Origin: Aerococcus sp. Group 1
GTDB lineage: Bacteria; Bacillota; Bacilli; Lactobacillales; Aerococcaceae
Direction of reading: 5' to 3'
Length of the DNA stretch: 64,000 nt
NCBI RefSeq assembly: GCF_000193205.1
Contig: NC_015278.1
Location: 186,001-250,000 of the forward strand
The notes below the pieces were generated by a model. The model worked only from the letters and a program-made list of their open reading frames with translations, searched no databases and had not been told where the DNA came from. A program made the position numbers and the translations under genes. Below are positions 8,297 through 17,194 of the stretch, in pieces (within the stretch, counting starts at the first letter, position 1; the number at the start of each line of letters is the position of its first letter).

Positions 8297-9204
8297 CAGG
8301 ATCTCTGCTCTTAAACACCAAGAAGTACGCTGATGAGAACGTGGAGAATTCCATTCGTTACTTTGGTCAAGAAATCAATACCTCAACCTACAACTTGGCC
8401 AAGATGAATATGATGCTCCACGGAGTGCCAACTGACCATCAGAAGTTACGCAATGGGGATACCTTGGACGCTGACTGGCCCACAGATGAACCAACTAACT
8501 TTGATATTGTCTTAATGAATCCACCATACTCCCAGAAGTGGTCGGCAGATAAGGGCTTTTTAGACGATCCGCGTTTTGCTGCCTATGGGGTCTTACCGCC
8601 TAAGTCACGGGCTGATTTCGCCTTCTTACTCCATGGTTTCTACCACTTGCGTACTGATGGAACCATGTGTATCGTCCTGCCGCACGGCGTCCTCTTCCGG
8701 GGTGCCTCTGAAGGTAAGTTGCGTCAGGCCATGCTTGAGAATGGGTATATTGATACGGTGATTGGGCTCCCTGAAAATCTCTTCTATAACACCAGCATTC
8801 CAACCACGATTATTGTTTTGAAGAAGAATCGGACCAGCCGTGATGTCTTCTTTATCGATGCGTCCAAAGAGTTTGAAAAAGTAAAAACACAAAATATCTT
8901 AACGAAAGAACATATTGATAAAATTATTGATACCTATAATAAGCGGGAAGACGTTGACAAATATGCCCATAAAGCAAGCTATGAAGAGATTCAAGAGAAT
9001 GATTACAACCTCAATATTCCGCGCTATGTGGATACCTTCGAAGAACCTGAACCTATCGATATCGTCCAAGTCAGCAAGGACATGCAAGAAATTAACCAAG
9101 AACTTGAGCAAACCACAGCCGAATTCTTAGAAATGGTGGATGACTTGCAGGTGACAGATGAAACTGCGGAACTCATTCAAGCGATAAAGGATGTGTTTAA
9201 ATAA
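8290..9204 (+). pseudogene. hsdM: hsdM, 3' part left by element insertion (type I methylase)
   Basis: The open frame from 8290 reads GSGSLLLNTKKYADENVENS and continues through the catalytic NPPY motif (FDIVLMNPPYSQKW) to a C-terminal helical tail ending at 9204. The first residues are the second half of AdoMet-binding motif I of HsdM; the N-terminal domain and the start of motif I are absent because the serine-recombinase element is inserted there. A GTG at 8341 is available but would lack motif I. Unless the element excises, the methylase should be inactive or made only from the far side. The stop overlaps the hsdS start. Confidence 0.85.
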
Positions 9205-10394
9205 TGGCAGAAGAAAGAAAACAACCCGAGCTTAGGTTCAAGGGATTCACGGATGATTGGATTCAGGATAAGTTGGGGAACATCAGCAGCTTTAATCCAA
9301 ATGCTGAATTGCCTTCGCAATTTTTCTATGTGGATTTAGAGTCTGTTTGTGGTACTCAATTAGTCGATTATAAATTCATGAGTAAGGAAGAGGCACCTTC
9401 ACGAGCTAAAAGATTAGCTAAGAAAGGTGATATTTTTTATCAAACAGTTCGACCATATCAAAGAAATAATTTACTTTTTAATGAAGATGATAATGAGTTT
9501 GTTTTTTCAACTGGCTATGCACAGATTAGGACAAATATAATAAATAATAAGTTTCTTTTTTACTTATTGCAAACAGATAAATTCGTATTAAAGGTCCTAA
9601 GTATGTGCACAGGGACCAGCTACCCAGCAATAACTTCAGCTGAAATGTCTAAGGTAATAATTCATTATCCTAAAAAACAATTAGAGCAAATAAAGATAGG
9701 TGAATTGTTGAATCGATTAGACTTTATTATTACTCTTGAGCAACAAAAAATCGAAAAGTTAGAGCTCCTGAAACAGTATTTGTTGCAGAATATGTTTGCC
9801 GATGAGAGTGGATATCCTAACTTAAGGTTTAGAGGTTATACCGGTCCTTGGTTCAAAAATAAAGGGAAAAATATATTTAAAAAGATTACAGAAAAAAAAC
9901 AAGCCCATCTTCCTGTCTTATCGGCAACACAAGATAAAGGCATGGTGCTAAGAGATGAATTCAATGAAAGGCTACAGTACGATAGAAAAAACCTCTCTAA
10001 TTACAAAGTTGTAAGACCTGGTCAATTTGTTGTTCATTTACGTTCATTTCAGGGAGGGTTTGCACACTCCAATTATTTAGGTATAACTTCTCCAGCTTAT
10101 ACTATATTCGATTTTATAAATACTAACGAACATAATGATATCTATTGGAAGTTTTACTTTGCAAATGATCACTTTATTTTACTATTAGAGAAAGTAACTT
10201 ATGGTATTAGAGATGGAAGAACTATAAATTTTTCTGATTTTTGCACTTTGAATATTAATTTTCCATCATTAAGTGAACAGAATAAAATCGCCAAATTATT
10301 ATTTTCATTAGATTCTCTTATTAATCTCAGAACAACTAAATTAGAAAACTTAACCTCTCTAAAACAAAAACTCCTGTCTTCCCTGTTTATCTAA
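9204..10394 (+). CDS. hsdS: Type I restriction specificity subunit, expressed copy
   Basis: The 396-residue protein has two target-recognition domains. The first is about residues 10-170, the central conserved helix (IITLEQQKIEKLELLKQYLL) about 173-200, the second about 210-375, and the end is LKQKLLSSLFI. The start overlaps the hsdM stop, giving coupled translation. HsdS sets the DNA sequence recognised by the M2S methylase and R2M2S nuclease. It shares an 18-bp segment at codons 18-23 and a 94-bp central segment with the inverted hsdS copy at 11983-13119, so inversion can exchange either the whole specificity region or only the second domain. Confidence 0.9.
   Translation: MAEERKQPELRFKGFTDDWIQDKLGNISSFNPNAELPSQFFYVDLESVCGTQLVDYKFMSKEEAPSRAKRLAKKGDIFYQTVRPYQRNNLLFNEDDNEFVFSTGYAQIRTNIINNKFLFYLLQTDKFVLKVLSMCTGTSYPAITSAEMSKVIIHYPKKQLEQIKIGELLNRLDFIITLEQQKIEKLELLKQYLLQNMFADESGYPNLRFRGYTGPWFKNKGKNIFKKITEKKQAHLPVLSATQDKGMVLRDEFNERLQYDRKNLSNYKVVRPGQFVVHLRSFQGGFAHSNYLGITSPAYTIFDFINTNEHNDIYWKFYFANDHFILLLEKVTYGIRDGRTINFSDFCTLNINFPSLSEQNKIAKLLFSLDSLINLRTTKLENLTSLKQKLLSSLFI
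9257..9274 (+). repeat. Inverted repeat A, left copy, in hsdS
   Basis: TTGGATTCAGGATAAGTT is present here and as its exact reverse complement at 13073-13090, in the same codon phase in both hsdS genes. It lies just after the start region and before the first target-recognition domain. Confidence 0.8.
9726..9819 (+). repeat. Inverted repeat B, left copy, central conserved region of hsdS
   Basis: This 94-bp segment matches the reverse complement of 12585-12678 with about four differences and includes a perfect run of about 35 bp. It encodes the central helix between the two recognition domains. Confidence 0.85.
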
Positions 10395-10402
10395 AATCAA
10401 TA

Positions 10403-10439
10403 AAATCGCCTCTGCTAGCTGATTGAGCAGGGGCGATTT
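10403..10439. terminator. Bidirectional terminator between hsdS and the toxin gene
   Basis: AAATCGCCTCTGCT pairs with AGCAGGGGCGATTT around a 9-base loop. A-rich and T-rich flanks suit termination from both sides: hsdS from the left, the toxin operon from the right. Confidence 0.75.
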
Positions 10440-10442
10440 ACT

Positions 10443-10697
10443 TTAGTAATGGTATTTACACGATAGGACTTCAATCGCGTCATCTGTGACACGGTAAACT
10501 AAACGATCTTGTCTAGTCAGTCGCCTTGACCAATAACCCGATAGATCATATTTTAAAGGTTCCGGCTTACCTAGTCCTTGGTAGGGGGCTTCTTTGATGG
10601 CTCGTAATAAGCGATAGATCTTATCATAGACTTTTCGGTCATTTTCTTTCCAAACGTCACGTTCGATAACAGACCCCCGACTCCAATGAACTTTCAT
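10443..10697 (-). CDS. YoeB/Txe-family mRNA interferase toxin
   Basis: 84 residues of RelE-superfamily fold, ending in the diagnostic SCKYHY where the penultimate His and last Tyr are catalytic in YoeB. It also has YDLSGYWSRRLTRQDRLVYR, which supplies the conserved arginines. Its ATG overlaps the antitoxin stop (TAATG). YoeB toxins cleave mRNA in the ribosome and are neutralised by a YefM partner, present immediately upstream. The pair lies inside the invertible hsdS segment, so it inverts with it. Confidence 0.9.
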   Translation of the reverse strand: MKVHWSRGSVIERDVWKENDRKVYDKIYRLLRAIKEAPYQGLGKPEPLKYDLSGYWSRRLTRQDRLVYRVTDDAIEVLSCKYHY

Positions 10698-10942
10698 TAG
10701 ATTTCCTCAACTTCATAATCGCCACGATCGAGCTCATCCATGGCTTGGTAGAGGTTTTCACGGTTGGCGCGGCTCGATAAGAGATGGTAAGTCTCCATCA
10801 GACTGTCAAAATCTGATTTGGCCATAACAACCACATCATTCCCATTCTGAGAGGTTACAGTATATTCAATAGCATCTTCATTAATCTGGTCCATGTATTT
10901 CTTCATATTCTGTCTGAAATCACTATAATTGGTTACTTCCAT
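10697..10942 (-). CDS. YefM/Axe-family antitoxin
   Basis: 81 residues from the ATG at 10942, which has GAGGTGAG seven bases upstream; the longer frame from 10981 lacks a ribosome site. The N-terminal Phd/YefM DNA-binding fold (MEVTNYSDFRQNMKKYMDQI) is followed by DVVVMAKSDFDSLMETYHLL and an acidic C-terminal toxin-binding tail (ELDRGDYEVEEI). Antitoxins of this family repress their own operon. It is cotranscribed with the overlapping toxin gene. Confidence 0.9.
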   Translation of the reverse strand: MEVTNYSDFRQNMKKYMDQINEDAIEYTVTSQNGNDVVVMAKSDFDSLMETYHLLSSRANRENLYQAMDELDRGDYEVEEI

Positions 10943-10996
10943 CGTGCTCACCTCACCACTATTGCACAATAATTTGTACAACCTTTCAATTCAAAG

Positions 10997-11917
10997 CTAT
11001 AACTGACATAGAATCTCCATCATCTTGTTATTATCCTTATCCTCTAACTCTTGAATAATATGGAGATAGGTTTTTTGAGTCGTCGCCATGTTGGCATGGC
11101 CCAAGCGTTTAGCCACACTTGCAATTGACACACCACCATAAAGCAGCATAGAAGCGTGCGTATGGCGGAGGGCATGAATAGTGATCTCTGGAATTCCAGT
11201 CTGTTGGCAGAGTTTAGCCAAGCGTTGATTGACTGTTGAATTATGGATCCGTCCCTGAACGAAGATCGGCTTTTGTTGAGGATAATTTTGAATGAGTTGT
11301 TGGAATTGTAGAGTCAACTGCCAATCTAGACGTAGCTTGCGCACCGAAGAAGCATTCTTAGTCGGCACAAAGCCGCCTTCATCCTTCTTGTAGTCCCAGG
11401 TCTTATTAATCGAGAGCATGTGCTGGCTGAAATTGAAATCTGAAGGTGTAACACCCAAGGCCTCACTGAAACGTAAGCCTGTTTTGGCAACTAAGAGGAT
11501 GAGCCAATCATAAGAAATCTCTGTCTGCAAGTGTAGTTGATTTAATAACTTATGCAAATCTTCCTGGTTTAGATACTTGGCCTTTTTAATCTTCCCTTTG
11601 ACGCCTTTAATCACAACTTTTCGCGTCGGATCGCGATCAATTAATCCCTCGTCATAAGCCTCCAGAATCGCTCCTTTCACTAAATGATGAAAGTCTAAAG
11701 TCGTTTGTTTCTCATGACTTTGGGCAAATTGATTAAGTAAAGCTTGATAGTTCTTCTTAGTCAACTGGTCTAAAGTTAAGTTTGGCGCTAAGTGTTTCAA
11801 ATGCCGCCAGGTTAGGTCGTATTTCCTCAGAGTCACATCACGCACCGCCCCTAACTTATATAGCTCAAACCACTCCTTAAAATATTCATGAAAAACAATC
11901 TTTCGTTTTCTTGCCAT
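10997..11917 (-). CDS. Tyrosine recombinase, probable hsdS invertase
   Basis: 306 residues with an N-terminal SAM-like core-binding domain (about 5-100) and a C-terminal catalytic domain. The catalytic residues are the R in KTGLRFSEAL, the H-x-x-R in HALRHTHASM, the H in RLGHANMATT and the nucleophile in KTYLHI. It sits between two inverted hsdS genes, as the invertases of phase-variable type I systems do in streptococci and other Firmicutes. Substrates would be inverted repeats A and B. The gene is inside the invertible segment. A hairpin next to its ribosome site may limit its translation. Confidence 0.85.
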   Translation of the reverse strand: MARKRKIVFHEYFKEWFELYKLGAVRDVTLRKYDLTWRHLKHLAPNLTLDQLTKKNYQALLNQFAQSHEKQTTLDFHHLVKGAILEAYDEGLIDRDPTRKVVIKGVKGKIKKAKYLNQEDLHKLLNQLHLQTEISYDWLILLVAKTGLRFSEALGVTPSDFNFSQHMLSINKTWDYKKDEGGFVPTKNASSVRKLRLDWQLTLQFQQLIQNYPQQKPIFVQGRIHNSTVNQRLAKLCQQTGIPEITIHALRHTHASMLLYGGVSIASVAKRLGHANMATTQKTYLHIIQELEDKDNNKMMEILCQL

Positions 11918-11927
11918 AATAAAACCT

Positions 11928-11967
11928 CCTGATAATATTTGTTCTAGCGAACCTTCTTATTATCAGG
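11928..11967 (-). promoter_or_regulatory. Hairpin in the leader of the recombinase gene
   Basis: CCTGATAATA (11928-11937) and TATTATCAGG (11958-11967) form a perfect 10-bp stem. On the minus strand the 3' arm runs into AGGAGG, so part of the ribosome site of the recombinase is in the stem. It could act as a terminator for the silent hsdS read-through or as a brake on translation. Confidence 0.5.
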
Positions 11968-11982
11968 AAGTTTATGGAGATG

Positions 11983-13119
11983 TTAAATAAATAATGATTG
12001 GAGGAGCTTGGATTTTATCAGCTTAAATTCTTTTAATTTGTTTTCTTCCAAATCAATTAAATCAGTTGTTGATTTTAATAATCTACCAATACGTACTCCT
12101 TCTTCATAAGAAGGAACAGAAATTTTCAATTCACAAAATTTGTTTTTAGAAATATTATAACGTGAGATCCCTTGAGCTAATTTCATAACTCTTGAACGAA
12201 ATTCTGGAGATCTAAAATAGTAAGCTAAATAATAAGAATCTATCTTTTCTTTTATCCGAACTCCAAAACAGAAACTATTTAAATATATATTATTAAGATC
12301 GTAATCCCATAACGATGACATTCCTACTTCCTCAGGGGTTTCAGAAGAAGTTGTGAAAAGAAAGTCACCTTTCTTAACTTCGTTTTGCTTATAGTCGATA
12401 TCAATTGCGTCAGTTCCATCAAGTTTTGCTACAGGGTTATCAAAAACATTTTTATATTCTATGTATCTAGCTTCACCCTTTCCAAAATCTTCTTTTGTCT
12501 TACCGGATAGTCCTGAATAACTATCGCTAATTGTATTTAATTTACTTCTTTCCCATTTGTTATTATAACCTTTAAATCTAACTCTAGGATATCCGCTCTC
12601 ATCAGCAAACATATTCTGCAACAAATACTGTTTCAGGAGTTCTAACTTCTCGATTTTTTGTTGCTCAAGAGTAATAATTCTATCTAAAGAATAGAAAAGT
12701 TTAGAGATTTTAGATTGTTCAAATGTATTTGGGACTTTTACAGAAATTGAATATATTGTTTGCTTTGATAAACTGGGAACACCCGAGGCTTCATTATACT
12801 TTTTCCAATTAATGGTCTTAAATAGATAGTAAAAAAACATTATATTATTTTGTTGCTGTGTTGTTATATAGAATAAAGTATCTACTGTCCAAAATGGAGC
12901 TTTTAAATAAATTGGATTATCTATAGTTCCTTTTCTGCCCAAACCTACAGCATCTATATCGGATAAACTCTTATTTACCGATAACATGTAACCACCTGTA
13001 CCATATACTGGAATGTGTCCTTCAGAAAGATTTTTATAATCTTTTCCAGAATTAATTACTGTTAGTTCATGTAACTTATCCTGAATCCAAAAATCTCTAT
13101 TTTCAAAATTCCATTTTGC
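11983..13119 (-). CDS. Silent inverted hsdS cassette without start codon
   Basis: The open frame runs from just after a TAA at 13122-13120 to 11983 (379 codons). It has no start or ribosome site at its beginning; the first ATG is at 12987, inside the first recognition domain. The sequence enters as FWIQDKLHELTVINSGKDYK, has a first recognition domain unlike that of the expressed copy, the shared central helix, and a second domain ending KLLQSLFI. It is therefore a storage copy that becomes expressed when recombination at repeat A or B moves it behind the hsdS start. Confidence 0.85.
   Translation of the reverse strand, partial: AKWNFENRDFWIQDKLHELTVINSGKDYKNLSEGHIPVYGTGGYMLSVNKSLSDIDAVGLGRKGTIDNPIYLKAPFWTVDTLFYITTQQQNNIMFFYYLFKTINWKKYNEASGVPSLSKQTIYSISVKVPNTFEQSKISKLFYSLDRIITLEQQKIEKLELLKQYLLQNMFADESGYPRVRFKGYNNKWERSKLNTISDSYSGLSGKTKEDFGKGEARYIEYKNVFDNPVAKLDGTDAIDIDYKQNEVKKGDFLFTTSSETPEEVGMSSLWDYDLNNIYLNSFCFGVRIKEKIDSYYLAYYFRSPEFRSRVMKLAQGISRYNISKNKFCELKISVPSYEEGVRIGRLLKSTTDLIDLEENKLKEFKLIKSKLLQSLFI
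12585..12678 (-). repeat. Inverted repeat B, right copy
   Basis: Reverse complement of 9726-9819 with about four substitutions. It lies in the central conserved region of the silent hsdS. Confidence 0.85.
13073..13090 (-). repeat. Inverted repeat A, right copy
   Basis: Exact 18-bp reverse complement of 9257-9274, in the same reading phase of the silent hsdS. Confidence 0.8.
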
Positions 13120-13294
13120 TTACTTAGCAATATTTCTATCCCCAGCCCCATCTTTTATACACACACACCGTTCTCTTGTAAAAAAATTCACTGAAAGCCT
13201 TTATTTTCTTTGCTATACTGGAAGTATTATAAAATGATAAAGACAATTAAAAGCTATGTTTTAGGTGAAGAAAAGCAATAGGATAAGTGATCAT

Positions 13295-16200
13295 ATGCCA
13301 AAAATTTTTACTCAAGAGCAGCAAATGGAAGAACGCTTAATAGAACTGTTAACGAAAAGGGAATCGCAGTGGACTTATCGTTCTGACTTGAAAACAGCGG
13401 ACGATTTATGGGAGAACTTCTTCCAACAGCTAGAGGCTAATAATACGGCCAAATTAGATGGCGTTCCCCTAACTAGTCAGGAGAAGCTTTCGATTAAATC
13501 GCAATTGGACTTTCCGTCATTCTATGTCGCGGGAGAATGGTTAAGCGGTGAGAATGGGGTGGCCCAAGTAGAGCTTCATCGCGAGGATGCCTCGCTTGGC
13601 GCTTGCCAGTTAATGGTGATTAACGGAAATGAAATTGCAGGAGGCAGCTCTCATTATGAAGTGATTAATCAATTTCGCAGTGAAAAACGTGATTTTCTTG
13701 ACCAAGACGGACGTTTTGATGTGACTTTGATGATTAATGGTATCCCTCTGATTCAAATTGAATTGAAGAATCGTTCGGAAGGCTATAAGAAAGCCTTTAA
13801 CCAAATTGACCGCTATATCAAAACTGGAAAATACCATGGGATTTTCTCCATGCTACAAATGTTTGTGGTCTCGAATGGTGTTGATACCAAATACATTGCC
13901 GCTAATAGTAGGTTGAATGCTAAATTCTTAACGGGCTGGGTGGACCAAGAGAACCAACCCGTAACTAACTTAGAAGATTTTACGACTTCTGCGCTCTCAA
14001 TTCCAGAAGCCCATGAAATGATTGCTAATTACTCAGTCTTGGATAAGTCCAGTAAGTCGGTAATCCTTTTACGCCCTTATCAAATTCATGCCATTAAGGC
14101 GATTCGCCAAGCGAGTTACCAACAAAAGGGAGGCTATGTTTGGCATACGACAGGGTCAGGGAAGACGTTAACCTCCTATAAGGTTGCGCGTAACCTTCTT
14201 AAAATTGCTTCCATTGATAAGACCATCTTTATTGTTGACCGCAGAGACCTTGACCAACAAACCACCAATGCTTTCACTTCATATGCTGAGGCGGATTTTG
14301 TCGCTGTGGATGAAACCGCTAATGTCAATGACTTGATCAAACGGTTAACGTCTAAGGATCGGTCCTTAGTGATTACCACAATCCAGAAATTAAACCATGT
14401 CATGAAACGTTACCAGCAAAATCCTGATAATAAACGTTTAAATAAACTCAGAGATTTAAGACTTGCCGTCGTTGTTGATGAATGTCATCGCGCGGTGACA
14501 CCGCAGAAGCAATTTGAACTCGAAAAGTTTTTCAAATATTCGCTTTGGTATGGTTTTACGGGAACACCTCTCTTTGCTGAAAATGCTCGGGATGCCTTTG
14601 GTGACTTAGCTCGGACGACGGAAGAACAGTATGGGGAATGTCTACATAAGTATACCGTTCAAGAGGCCATGCATGATCAGGCGGTCTTAGGCTTTCAAAT
14701 TGAATACAAGCAAACTTTTAGTGATTTTCAACTCGATCAACTGGTAGCTGATCAGTTTCCTAAGACGAACCTTTCAGCGATTGATAAGAAGGAAAAGGAA
14801 GTCCAACTAGATTCAGCCATCTTTGACCATCCTGATCATATGGAAGAGGTCGTTGATTCCATTATTAATAAGTCACAAAATAAATTTGGCTTCAATAATG
14901 GAGTAGGGAAGACCTATGATGCCATTTTAACGACCACATCAATTGATAAAGCCATTGCCTACTACAAACTCTTTAAAGAAGTTAAAACAGGTCAGCATCC
15001 GCGCGTATCCATTAGTGAGACGACTAAACGCGCTGTCTTGGATTTTCCTAAGGTCGCGATTACCTTCTCGATTTCTGACAATGAACACGATTCTCAAGAC
15101 CGTAAAGAAGCGATGAAAGAGATTTTAGCAGATTATAACCAAGAATTTGGTATGAACTTTTCGCTTGAAACTTTGAATGCTTATAACCAGAACTTAAACC
15201 AGCGTTTGGCGCGTAAGTCAGATACTTATAAGGTGCGTTCCGAACAAGTCGACTTGGTGATTGTTGTCGATCGCTTACTCACAGGCTTTGATGCTCCTTG
15301 TCTATCGACCTTATTTATGGATCGACCACCCATGAAACCTCACCACTTGATCCAAGCTTTCTCGCGGACTAATCGTCTCTTCGATGACCATAAGAAATAT
15401 GGGCAAATTGTTACCTTTCAAACCCCAGCGATCTTTGAAGAAGCCGTTAAGGAGGCTCTCTTACTCTATTCCAATGGTGGAGAAGATCAGATTCAAGCGC
15501 CAAGCTATGAAGAATCTAAGCAAGAGCTGGATGAAGCGGTTAAAGAATTAAGAACTCTGGTGCCAAGTGTGGAGAGTTTCAACAATTACACGGACTTAGC
15601 TGAAATGAAGCGGGTAGCCAAGGCCTTTCAACGTTTTGATAGTATTTACCGGACCATTGAGGTCTATAGTGATTTTAGTGAAGCGGAATTTGTGGCTCAA
15701 TACGGTTTTGATCGTAAAGAATTTGAAGACTATACCGGTGCTTATAAGAATCTCATCGAACGGATTAAGGAAGAAATGAATGATGAGGATGAGCTTGAGG
15801 AAGATTATCCAATTGATATCGAATATGAGATTGAATCGGTTCGGACAGAGCAGATTGATTATGATTACCTCGTCCTTCTGATTGACCGTTACCGTGAATC
15901 AACGGAAGAACAAGACAAAGAGAAATTCAAACAGGAAGCTGAAAAGACCATTGATGAATTTGGCCGCCGTAAACCTGAATTGAGTGAAAAAATTCGTGAT
16001 ATTTTCCAAGCCATTATCTCAAGTCCGGAAAAATATAAAAATCAGTCCACGGATGAAATATTAGCCAATGAGATTAATGGTTACAAGGAACGCGTATTAG
16101 AAGACTATGCCAAGGCAGAATTTCTAAATGAAGAGTTATTGAAATACGTCGCCGCTAACTATGATGAAGACCGTGAAGGCCCACAAATTGGCGAAAGTGA

Positions 16201-16336
16201 AATGATTAATACAGCTGATTTTGAAGCTTATAAGGAAAACACTCAGAATCCTAAGTCCAAATTACAGTATCGTAAAAAAATACGTCATGGCTATAAAGAC
16301 CTGATTAAAGAGAAAATTATGCCTTATGATGTGTAG
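13295..16336 (+). CDS. hsdR: Type I restriction endonuclease subunit R
   Basis: About 1013 residues. The N-terminal nuclease domain has D in GRFDVTLMING and E-x-K in IQIELKNRSE (about 138-160). The translocase part has Walker A TTGSGKT (about 287), the DEAD-box VVDECHRA (about 396) and helicase motifs such as AFSRTNRL. An acidic C-terminal region binds the methylase. HsdR cleaves unmethylated DNA together with HsdM and HsdS. ATG 13295 with AGGA about 11 bp upstream is chosen; the in-frame GTG at 13265 has no ribosome site. The frame is complete although hsdM is interrupted, so its partner may be missing. Confidence 0.9.
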   Translation: MPKIFTQEQQMEERLIELLTKRESQWTYRSDLKTADDLWENFFQQLEANNTAKLDGVPLTSQEKLSIKSQLDFPSFYVAGEWLSGENGVAQVELHREDASLGACQLMVINGNEIAGGSSHYEVINQFRSEKRDFLDQDGRFDVTLMINGIPLIQIELKNRSEGYKKAFNQIDRYIKTGKYHGIFSMLQMFVVSNGVDTKYIAANSRLNAKFLTGWVDQENQPVTNLEDFTTSALSIPEAHEMIANYSVLDKSSKSVILLRPYQIHAIKAIRQASYQQKGGYVWHTTGSGKTLTSYKVARNLLKIASIDKTIFIVDRRDLDQQTTNAFTSYAEADFVAVDETANVNDLIKRLTSKDRSLVITTIQKLNHVMKRYQQNPDNKRLNKLRDLRLAVVVDECHRAVTPQKQFELEKFFKYSLWYGFTGTPLFAENARDAFGDLARTTEEQYGECLHKYTVQEAMHDQAVLGFQIEYKQTFSDFQLDQLVADQFPKTNLSAIDKKEKEVQLDSAIFDHPDHMEEVVDSIINKSQNKFGFNNGVGKTYDAILTTTSIDKAIAYYKLFKEVKTGQHPRVSISETTKRAVLDFPKVAITFSISDNEHDSQDRKEAMKEILADYNQEFGMNFSLETLNAYNQNLNQRLARKSDTYKVRSEQVDLVIVVDRLLTGFDAPCLSTLFMDRPPMKPHHLIQAFSRTNRLFDDHKKYGQIVTFQTPAIFEEAVKEALLLYSNGGEDQIQAPSYEESKQELDEAVKELRTLVPSVESFNNYTDLAEMKRVAKAFQRFDSIYRTIEVYSDFSEAEFVAQYGFDRKEFEDYTGAYKNLIERIKEEMNDEDELEEDYPIDIEYEIESVRTEQIDYDYLVLLIDRYRESTEEQDKEKFKQEAEKTIDEFGRRKPELSEKIRDIFQAIISSPEKYKNQSTDEILANEINGYKERVLEDYAKAEFLNEELLKYVAANYDEDREGPQIGESEMINTADFEAYKENTQNPKSKLQYRKKIRHGYKDLIKEKIMPYDV

Positions 16337-16386
16337 CGACTTTTGGGGGGTTAGAACGTAGAGTTTAGATGGAAAGGAAGACTATA

Positions 16387-17064
16387 ATGAGCGATAAGAA
16401 TAAAAATTTGAAAAAGAACCAGTTTATTGGTGAAGATGGAAAATTATATGAAAGTGTGCAGGTGAAACCTTGGTATAAGAAGTGGTATGTATGGACTATA
16501 ATCGTATTAGCTGGTCTATTATTACTTGCAATTGTACCTGTAGATCATTCCAATAATCATCCGGCAGAGAGTTCTTCTCAGGCTGCGTCACAAGACTCAC
16601 AAGGGGAACATCCTACAGATTCCGAAGCAAATAAGAAACCGATTAGTAAGGCTAATGAAGAAGTTATTTTAGAAACTGCTGATGGAAATAAGGCATCATT
16701 AACGATAAAGTCCGCTAGTGCTAATCCTGATAGTTTGCCTAATTATATGCATAATAGTGATTATTTCGATTCGAGTAGAATTGTTGTGATTAATTTTAGT
16801 TATAAAAATTATGATTTACCGAAGAATTTTGTAGTAAATACCCATGATCTCCAAGTTTATGATGAAGAAGGGCATGCCTTGGAGCGCATTAGTAAACAAA
16901 CAGGTTATGACGAAATAGCTCCTGGCAGATCAGCAGATTCACAAGTCTATTTTATGTATGCAGATCAAGAACATAAACCACAAAAAATTCAAATTGATTA
17001 TGTTCCGATGAATTCAACAAATCCTTCTCCAGTCGCAACCATCGAAGTGGACGTTGAACAATAA
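16387..17064 (+). CDS. Membrane-anchored protein with DUF4352/DUF5067-like domain
   Basis: About 225 residues. ATG 16387 has AGGAAG upstream. A cytoplasmic basic N-terminus ends in KPWYKKWYVW, followed by one membrane segment (about 35-50, TIIVLAGLLLLAIVP). A Ser/Gln-rich linker (about 55-80) leads to an extracellular beta-rich domain with VVINFSYKNYDLPKNF and APGRSADSQVYF, typical of the immunoglobulin-like DUF4352/DUF5067 group. Such domains are found on surface proteins of Lactobacillales; the function is unknown. It starts about 50 bp after hsdR, but nothing shows that it takes part in restriction. Confidence 0.7.
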   Translation: MSDKNKNLKKNQFIGEDGKLYESVQVKPWYKKWYVWTIIVLAGLLLLAIVPVDHSNNHPAESSSQAASQDSQGEHPTDSEANKKPISKANEEVILETADGNKASLTIKSASANPDSLPNYMHNSDYFDSSRIVVINFSYKNYDLPKNFVVNTHDLQVYDEEGHALERISKQTGYDEIAPGRSADSQVYFMYADQEHKPQKIQIDYVPMNSTNPSPVATIEVDVEQ

Positions 17065-17140
17065 GGGATTACTATTACCTATTGCGGGAAGATAGATATG
17101 CAGTCTTAAATAAATTAAAAAATATAAAAAGTAATTCAAG

Positions 17141-17177
17141 AAGGGCAGGCCATTTATAGTAAAGTGGCTTGCCCTTT
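17141..17177. terminator. Strong intrinsic terminator
   Basis: AAGGGCAGGCCA pairs with TGGCTTGCCCTT (one G-U) around a 12-base loop and is followed by TTTATTAT. It ends the 16387 gene and can also face the decayed toxin gene. Confidence 0.75.
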
Positions 17178-17194
17178 TATTATAGAACCTTTCT

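Noticed and set aside
8600..8892. Reverse-strand frames of 67 and 88 codons inside hsdM
   Set aside because: They lie opposite a well-supported methylase sequence, have no ribosome sites and encode low-complexity products; they are shadows.
9726..12678. The 94-bp inverted repeat considered as ends of a transposon
   Set aside because: Both copies are in-frame coding sequence of hsdS central regions, and the enzyme between them is a tyrosine recombinase, so an invertible locus is the better explanation.
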